Below are positions 48,024 to 48,078 of a stretch of DNA of 48,078 bases, piece after piece. Each line of letters opens with the position of its first letter. The stretch's first letter is position 1. The translations under genes and the position numbers were made by a program. Source of the stretch: a virus; the IMG/VR virus record IMGVR_UViG_3300030103_001048, positions 1-48,078 of that record. The stretch is one strand, 5' to 3'. Under the pieces are notes generated by a model. It was not told where the DNA came from, made no database searches, and worked only from the letters and a program-made list of their open reading frames with translations.

Positions 48024-48078
48024 TGTGCTACCCAAAGAATCCAGTGATTGAGTCAATGTTGGTAAGTGTTACATGACA

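Overview
The window is the genome, or nearly all of it, of a marine tailed bacteriophage, most likely with a short tail (podovirus-like). It has no rRNA, recognisable tRNA, integrase or host metabolic operon. Evidence for a phage: large terminase subunit, portal, P22 gp4-like and gp10-like tail accessory proteins, tail-fibre and glycine-rich adhesin genes, and two giant virion proteins. No tail tube, sheath or tape-measure gene was recognised. The replication set is also phage-like: family A DNA polymerase, AEP-type primase, SSB-like protein and two helicases. Many small late proteins resemble families common in marine cyanophage and uncultured Mediterranean phage genomes. The host cannot be read from the sequence. 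No major capsid protein or endolysin could be recognised, so either they are very divergent or a little sequence is missing at the window edges.

Layout. Two transcription modules diverge from a gene-free hub at about 9.6-10.6 kb. The late module runs leftward (minus strand): small HNH-like protein, 1555-aa virion protein, TerL, portal and two small proteins. If the molecule is circular or circularly permuted, it continues from 48.0 kb down to 28.84 kb through basic virion proteins, connectors, fibres, adhesin and ejection-type proteins. The early/middle module runs rightward from 10.6 to 28.86 kb: about 25 small accessory genes packed with ATGA/TGATG overlaps, then the replication genes. The modules meet tail-to-tail with a 15-bp overlap at 28.84-28.86 kb. 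Two minus-strand islands interrupt the early module: TerS plus a VRR-NUC-like nuclease (12.3-13.3 kb), and an SNF2-type helicase with a small partner (20.2-21.9 kb).

Most interesting content. (1) At 17.52-18.15 kb there is an array of 11 tandem units. Each has a covarying outer stem, an exactly 9-nt variable segment, a 12-13-nt conserved loop repeat (usually a GNRA-type mini-hairpin), a second variable segment of 11-12 nt and a conserved edge. Directly downstream on the same strand is a 245-aa protein with a coiled coil and an IS110 (Transposase_20)/Nop-like domain but no nuclease domain. Together these match the organisation of TIGR-Tas (tandem interspaced guide RNA) systems, here in a nuclease-less form. 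(2) The hub at 9.68-10.56 kb holds more than ten perfect Watson-Crick helices, including long-range ones, and no credible gene. It looks like a giant structured phage ncRNA of the GOLLD/ROOL kind, though the family is not established.

How the genes work together. The early genes probably reprogramme the host and build the replisome (primase, SSB, helicases, Pol A). TerS, TerL and portal package DNA. The 1555-aa and 1490-aa proteins probably travel in the virion and are ejected. The TIGR-Tas-like locus, expressed within the early operon, could bind DNA of competing phages or plasmids, or regulate genes, using dual-spacer guides.
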